Notes under the pieces: generated by a model | Databases searched by the model: none | What the model saw: only the letters and a program-made list of their open reading frames with translations | What the model was told of the DNA's origin: nothing | In this document: in pieces, positions 59,060 to 64,000 of the stretch | Layout of the letters: every line of letters begins with the position of its first letter | How positions within the stretch are numbered: position 1 is the first letter of the stretch | Assembly (NCBI GenBank): GCA_021234155.1 | Contig: JAJEKV010000084.1 | Location: forward strand, 2,977,702-3,041,701 | Length of the DNA stretch: 64,000 nucleotides | DNA from: Isoetes taiwanensis | Lineage: Eukaryota > Streptophyta > Lycopodiopsida > Isoetales > Isoetaceae | Reading direction: 5' to 3' | Position numbers and translations under genes: made by a program

Positions 59060-62000
59060 TTTGAGAAGTGGTTGTTTAATACCAAAATAAGATTTTCGGC
59101 ATGCAAGTCTGCATTTAAAGATTGTAAGAGCAACAATGGAGCACAAAATTTGTATTCCCTCAATATGTATTTCATATACAACAATTTGGGCATTTCCACT
59201 CCAACTATTGGCATTGTCACGATATCAGTCATAAGAAGTTGTGTATGTCCAATGTGCTGGTTTGGAAGTACGATTTCGTTGCAAGGAATGATGAGGTTGT
59301 CGAGCAAAAGATATAGGTCCAATAGATATAGCAAAAAGTCAGGTGCTAGGTGTATTGAGTTGCCCTAGTATAACAATGAGTTGTGTTATTTTTTAATTTA
59401 CGGATTTGTAGATGGCACCAATGATAGTATGGACGTATGTAATGAACTAACAATGGCTATTAAAAAGAGGGGGTAAAGTCGTATGGATGATAAAGTCATT
59501 AGTGGTTGAGAGAGAGATGATGGATGACGTGTGGGGTGAATGTCTAGATACAAAAGATATTATTGTTTTAGAATGTTAATTATTAAGGCATTCACCCATG
59601 TGGAATTACAACAAATAGGACATCTCCATTTTAGTGAACAACGTTATTACTTTGCCCACATGGTCTAAGTTGGATCATGTCATAAATCTTTCACCTTCTG
59701 CTAACAATATTGTAACAAACTTTGTAAGATAGTTATGATCGCTCCAAGTTTCGATAAAGTCCATAAGTATAGGATATTTTTTTTGGTTCTCATTGTTTGT
59801 TGGAATAAACAATGTGCCTTAGTGCAGGCAAGAGTAATATATAGCAACTCTTTAAGATTCATCGGTGAAGATAAAAGACCATTGTGTCCAAAATTTTGAA
59901 TCTGACCTCAAATGTTGTACTATAGATATGTGATATTACTTTGTGTACTTTTACCAAAAATGATTTTATGATGAAGCATTTTCGGGCTTTAACAACCTAT
60001 AGGAATTTTTCTTGCAATGTAAAAGCAACAATAGTTATAGTTGAAGTTGTGTATGCCCCTCTTTGATTTTACTTTGAAACTGAAAGAAAACAATGGAGGA
60101 AGTTGTATCTGACAATTTTGAACATTTGCCATTATGAAACTTGGAAGGTGTATTATGTGGTTATAGTGGTTTATAAGAACAATGTGTGAAGTTGTGCGTT
60201 GTTGAATGTATGTGTGCAAGACAAAGATCTTGCAACATAAGACCCATCATAAGATCTATTTCATAGGCTAATGAAGGATCCAATTCTCTAGGCCCATGAG
60301 CCAAGACGCATGTTTGTTGGAGTATGTTTAAAGCATGTTTGAGCCAAAGACAAACTAAGCACTGGAGGAAGGGGTGCTTGAGCCAAACACAAACTAAGCA
60401 GTGGAGCAAGGATATATCAGCAAGATCCGAGTTAAAGCTTCACAATTATCACCTAACACATTCGATTGTGAGTTTACTTCGAAAAGCTTCTGGGACTGTA
60501 AGCTCAAAAGCGTTACAATGGTATCGTCGGAGAACTTGCTAAGCAGAGCGCATACAAATATGAAGCATATGTGCTTTTAGCCATTGACACAGAAACATTA
60601 ACATCTATGTTTTTGTTTCTTTCTTCATTTCCTCATGCGCTGATATGGCATATTGTCACTTGATGTTTTGGGTTGGATAGGAGAGGAGATATTGCAACTC
60701 CAGTAGCATTTTGTCCTGTTACAACACCAACACTGTTACTCATCGGTGGTCTAACAACGTCATTCTTGCAATTGTGTGCACTAAATCCCACAAAATCTGA
60801 GAGAACGAAACCTGAGCATTATTACTTGAGGTGAGAAATCATTAAAAGAAGTTGTGAGGCCTCAAAATCAAGCTAATAAATGTTGTTTTTACGTGCTTAC
60901 ACATATGAGGGCTCCTCCAAAAACCTTTCCTCAGGAAACTCAGTACTCTGAGGTCCTATCCTGCCTAACTGACCTGGATCTTTGAAGATTCGGGAACACC
61001 AGCTTGTTGAATGGGATTGGAGAGAAACGTAAGGACCAGTTCAAGGAGATGCAAGAAAGAACATTAAGCATTTTACTTACAAAAAATGGACCTGTGAAAC
61101 CTGCAAATAACTTGAAAAATATAATTCCAAGAGCACGTTTATACTAAACAGGCAAAAAATGTTTATTCAGAGCATTTCATTATGAGAACAATAAGATGGT
61201 TTGATTCTTTAGTTCTAAGATCTGAGTACAGTGAAAATGTGAATCTCATTTGAACCTAACCCAGATGTCATTGGGAGTGCTCCACCGACATTTCCTGGAA
61301 AAAAGTCCAGCATGAGTGACAAACAGATGCCAGAAATAAAATTATCAACATCAAAACAATAATTGTGTAACGTAGAAAATGAAACAGTAAGAACAAAGTA
61401 TGAATCAACTGCAACATCTGCAATTGATGTGGCTTTGCTGGCTTGAGAGTTATGAAGATTACAGGCATAGTTTAGAGGGCTTGTAACAGTAACATATGGA
61501 TGCCGGTATACCCTTTGACACCTATGTTCCTCTTAAGCAGGGTTGAATGTCGTTTGTCTTCCTCACATTTGTAGAAGGTAGCTCCAAATTCTATAACACA
61601 ATTTGGTACTGATACATTAGTGCCTCTATCATATCATTACTTGGAATACTTGCAATCTATCGTCCCATGATGTTGATGATAAGAACAAAGGTAGTGGCGA
61701 TAATATTACTGATCATATCATGCTGTACTACATTCATATAGAACCCTTATAGAATCCCCAAATTTGAAATCGTTATGGTCACATCATGGTCGTAATTCTA
61801 ATAGACGATCTAAGTTTGCGGACACAATCTAAGTTATCTTGTGAATATGTGTGGCTCTACATGGTAGATCATTTCCCATGTTATGCCATCCTTGTCCAGG
61901 CAATCTTCTAAAGTTATTCTCTATATGATAAGATATATACAGATCACCGAAGAAGTTTCAAAATACTGAATCCCTCCTGCACTTGCATGTAATTAAAGAG

Positions 62001-62220
62001 CCATAATGCTGCTTTTGAATTAAGAAATGATCAAATATAAAGTGGGAGAAATATATTTTTGTACTTCAGTCTGGATGCAGTTAATATAAACGAACTTGAA
62101 GACATTTTAGCAACAGTAAGCCTATCAAATTACGTGCTCCTTCATAGTCATAAACTCACTGTACACTCATTTTTCTTTTTGCAAACTGTTGCTGCCATGT
62201 AACTTGGGACTGATGCAAGA
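59060..62220. other. Gene-free stretch, possible Helitron body
   Basis: Short open frames only. GAGCCAAAGACAAACTAAGC-like units are duplicated at about 60342 and 60379. No Rep/helicase domain was seen. Confidence 0.35.
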
Positions 62221-62221
62221 C

Positions 62222-62440
62222 TTTAAATTATCTACATCTTTCACAGAGCCAGCAATGCTAAACCTAACCACAATGATGTGCAGATTGTAGAGACTTTCTA
62301 CCTTTTCAATGACATGCTTCATAAAGTCCATTGCAATAACATGATGTGCATGCTTGGTGAGTTCACCAGTAAAACGCCCAATGCCAGCTCCAAGCTAAAT
62401 AGTGTCCTTGTCTTTATAAGAAGGAAGCATAGCCAAAACC
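62222..62440 (-). pseudogene. Phosphoethanolamine N-methyltransferase exon, broken
   Basis: After a TTTTTGCAG acceptor (62441-62449), the minus strand encodes V-L-A-M-L-P-S-Y-K-D-K-D, a stop, then [12 protein letters not shown] and H-V-I-A-M-D-F. This is the first SAM-binding motif of plant PEAMT/NMT, whose usual form is [27 protein letters not shown]. PEAMT makes phosphocholine for phosphatidylcholine and glycine betaine. The conserved E of LELGAG is a TAG (62395-62397), and downstream residues drift (V-V-R-F-S-I-A-G where KFMCADV is usual). No other PEAMT exon was recognised, so this is a captured or relic fragment. Confidence 0.75.
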
Positions 62441-62449
62441 TGCAAAAAT

Positions 62450-63575
62450 GTAGCAGACATAACTAAAAACTTGTATATTATAATAATTGAGAGTTTATCT
62501 ATGTCATATGGTGCTATGAAAGACAAAAAAACACATCCTCTCATCCCATCCCTTGTGGAATTACTACCTCGCAAGCCAGCCTGTTAGGTATAAATCTTGC
62601 CTTTCTATCCTTCCTACATAGGTGCTGACACTTTAATGCTTTACAAATTTTCAGGGAGGCTGCATTAGAGTATGCAGATCATTTGCATAAACTCTCCTCT
62701 TCTCTCTTAGTTGCTATATCAGAAAGCCTGGAACTTGAATCAGGTTATCTAGGCAAGCGTTTTCATAAAATGGTTCTGCTATGTCTTTTGTCCTGACCAA
62801 CTTCAATTTTGTGAGGAGGCTTCGACTGCTCCAAAACAGTTCTAATATTATTAAAGAGATGAATATCCCACTTTGCAGAAATCATGAAATTTGTATTTAC
62901 CTCCATCACAATTTCTGCAATAGAAGCTACGGGCATGCAACCCCAAAGCTCTATATTGGGCAGCGATAAGAGCAGCCATAAATCTTTGCTTTAGCATCAG
63001 CCCTGATGAAGCTCTAAATCTTATCCTCTCCACCCACTGAACAAATACCGTTGTTCCTCCAAGCAGGGACGCCATGCTCCCAGAAAAAACGCAGAAGAAA
63101 CCCCTCTGCCGAAATCATACTATAAGACAAATTTTGGACGCCGATGCTCCATGGAAAAAAGAAAAATTTTGGATTCTCCAAGAAGAGTGCAAATCTAATC
63201 CATTTCACAATGCACGAAAATCCTGAAAGAGGAAAGATTTGTGGCATGCATGCCGTGAAAGGCCAATTTCGAGATAGAAACCCTTAATTGAAATCACCAT
63301 TCCTGATTTTTGGAATATCGGTTTTTCTTTCCGGCTGCCATAATCCCTGAAACCTTATAGAAATCACTTAAAATAAATTCCAAAAATGTTTTCCTCCAGA
63401 TCGGAAAATCCCAAATTAAAAAGATTGATTTGGAATCTCACGTACAAAATATGTTGTTCATTCTTAGAAGCACAGTTCTGTTCGTTTTGAGTACTTTGCC
63501 GTATTTTCCGTATCCGTATTTCGTATTCCATAGTTGTTTTTTTTTTTGCATGCCGTATCGTATTCTGTATCCGTA
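62450..63575. other. No gene recognised
   Basis: The minus strand at 63075-62905 has an open stretch beginning with ATG and ending at a GTAAATAC donor-like site; it could be a leader exon but shows no known motif. The last 100 bp (63490-63580) are built of CCGTATTT and CGTATTC words. Confidence 0.3.
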
Positions 63576-63580
63576 TTTAG

Positions 63581-64000
63581 GGAAGGTCTAGGTTGACACC
63601 TGGTGCGTGTGGAAAGAGGAAGAAAGTGGATGAAGTGTCCTTTAATGATGAAGTAGCTCTGATGTCTGATCCTGAACACTCCATCCATAGTAATAGAGGG
63701 CTTCAAAGGAGGTTCATATATTACTGTGTCTCTCGCTTTGCAATCAGAGGTAGAGATGAGCTTCATAAGCTTGTGATTGCAGACTTTCAAGTCCTGGTTG
63801 TCGATGGCATAGAATGTCTTGAATATAGTGAGCGTCTGAGTAAGAACTATAATGTTTCCATGAACAAGTGTCAAGAAGAATCTTTTCGATTACCTGTGCG
63901 GTGCTTTGAGGTTGATGTAGTGCTGACTTTTAAATGTCTTGTGAGGCATCTTCCATGTTATGGAGAAGATGAACCGCAGTCTAGATTTGTCTTTATGCAG
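63581..64000 (+). CDS. DUF3504/Crypton-type recombinase-like protein, catalytic half (partial)
   Basis: Behind a TATTTAG acceptor the frame is open for 140 codons to the window edge. G-L-Q-R-R-F-I-Y-Y and R-F-A-I-R-G-R-D-E-L-H-K-L match the hallmark 'FgLRGrdEHrnL' of the DUF3504/Crypton catalytic domain, including its first catalytic arginine. Then come C-L-E-Y-S-E-R-L-S-K-N (usually Y-E-T-K-N), V-R-C-F-E-V-D (usually cP-V-d-l) and H-L-P…F-V-F-M-Q (usually kLP…FYLQ). It has no stop, unlike the N-terminal half at 56.1-57.1 kb on the same strand. The two may be one gene with a 6.5-kb intron full of transposon debris, or two separate copies. The later catalytic residues (HxxR, Y) would lie beyond the window. 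Confidence 0.65.

Noticed and set aside
1-64000. CRISPR arrays, bacterial operons, rRNA genes
   Set aside because: No spaced direct repeats with unique spacers, no operon structure and no rRNA-like sequence; introns and transposons mark nuclear plant DNA.

Overview
The window is nuclear DNA from a land plant. It holds a nuclear gene for the chloroplast photosystem I subunit PsaN and a 22-exon plant-type villin gene. Around them are a long-LTR Ty3/gypsy element, several 5'-truncated LINEs, MITE-like foldbacks, SSRs and two Helitron-type ends. Compact host genes with short introns in a sea of retroelements would suit a fern or another non-seed vascular plant, but I cannot name the species from sequence alone. 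Coordinates of spliced genes are my own splice-site readings.

Layout. 1-1.15 kb: decayed coding remnant. 4.87-4.90 kb: a Helitron-like 3' end. 6.07-6.29 kb: broken B3-domain fragment (- strand). 7.4-9.7 kb: minisatellites and low-complexity DNA. 10.08-11.03 kb: psaN (- strand, 3 exons, intact). 11.7-13.4 kb: two truncated LINE 3' ends with poly(A). 14-16.4 kb: small tandem duplications. 17.1-18.76 kb: LINE (- strand) with a pentanucleotide tail. 18.8-20.0 kb: SSRs and tRNA-like SINE heads. 20.0-22.7 kb: no gene seen. 22.8-28.5 kb: villin (+ strand, 913 aa, all exons in frame). 29.3-32.1 kb: LINE pieces. 32.34-43.51 kb: complete gypsy element with 2.5-kb LTRs and AAGCC target duplication, inserted into an antisense LINE (32.09-32.34 and 43.5-44.3 kb). 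47.4-49.6 kb: gag-protease fragment of a second gypsy-type element. 50.16-50.54 kb: degenerate inverted copy of psaN. 51-54 kb: two foldback elements. 55.53-55.62 kb: a perfect 39-bp inverted repeat. 56.1-57.1 kb and 63.58-64.0 kb: two halves of a DUF3504/Crypton-type tyrosine-recombinase-like coding region. Between the halves are a second Helitron-like end and a broken phosphoethanolamine N-methyltransferase exon.

Three things deserve most attention. First, the Crypton/DUF3504-like coding region, a family I know mainly from animals, fungi and oomycetes. Second, the gypsy element, which carries an apparently intact RNase H upstream of its reverse transcriptase while the usual RNase H behind the RT has lost its acidic residues. 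Third, the perfect hairpin just upstream of the DUF3504-like region. The two clearly functional host genes, psaN and villin, are not functionally linked and are probably neighbours by chance.
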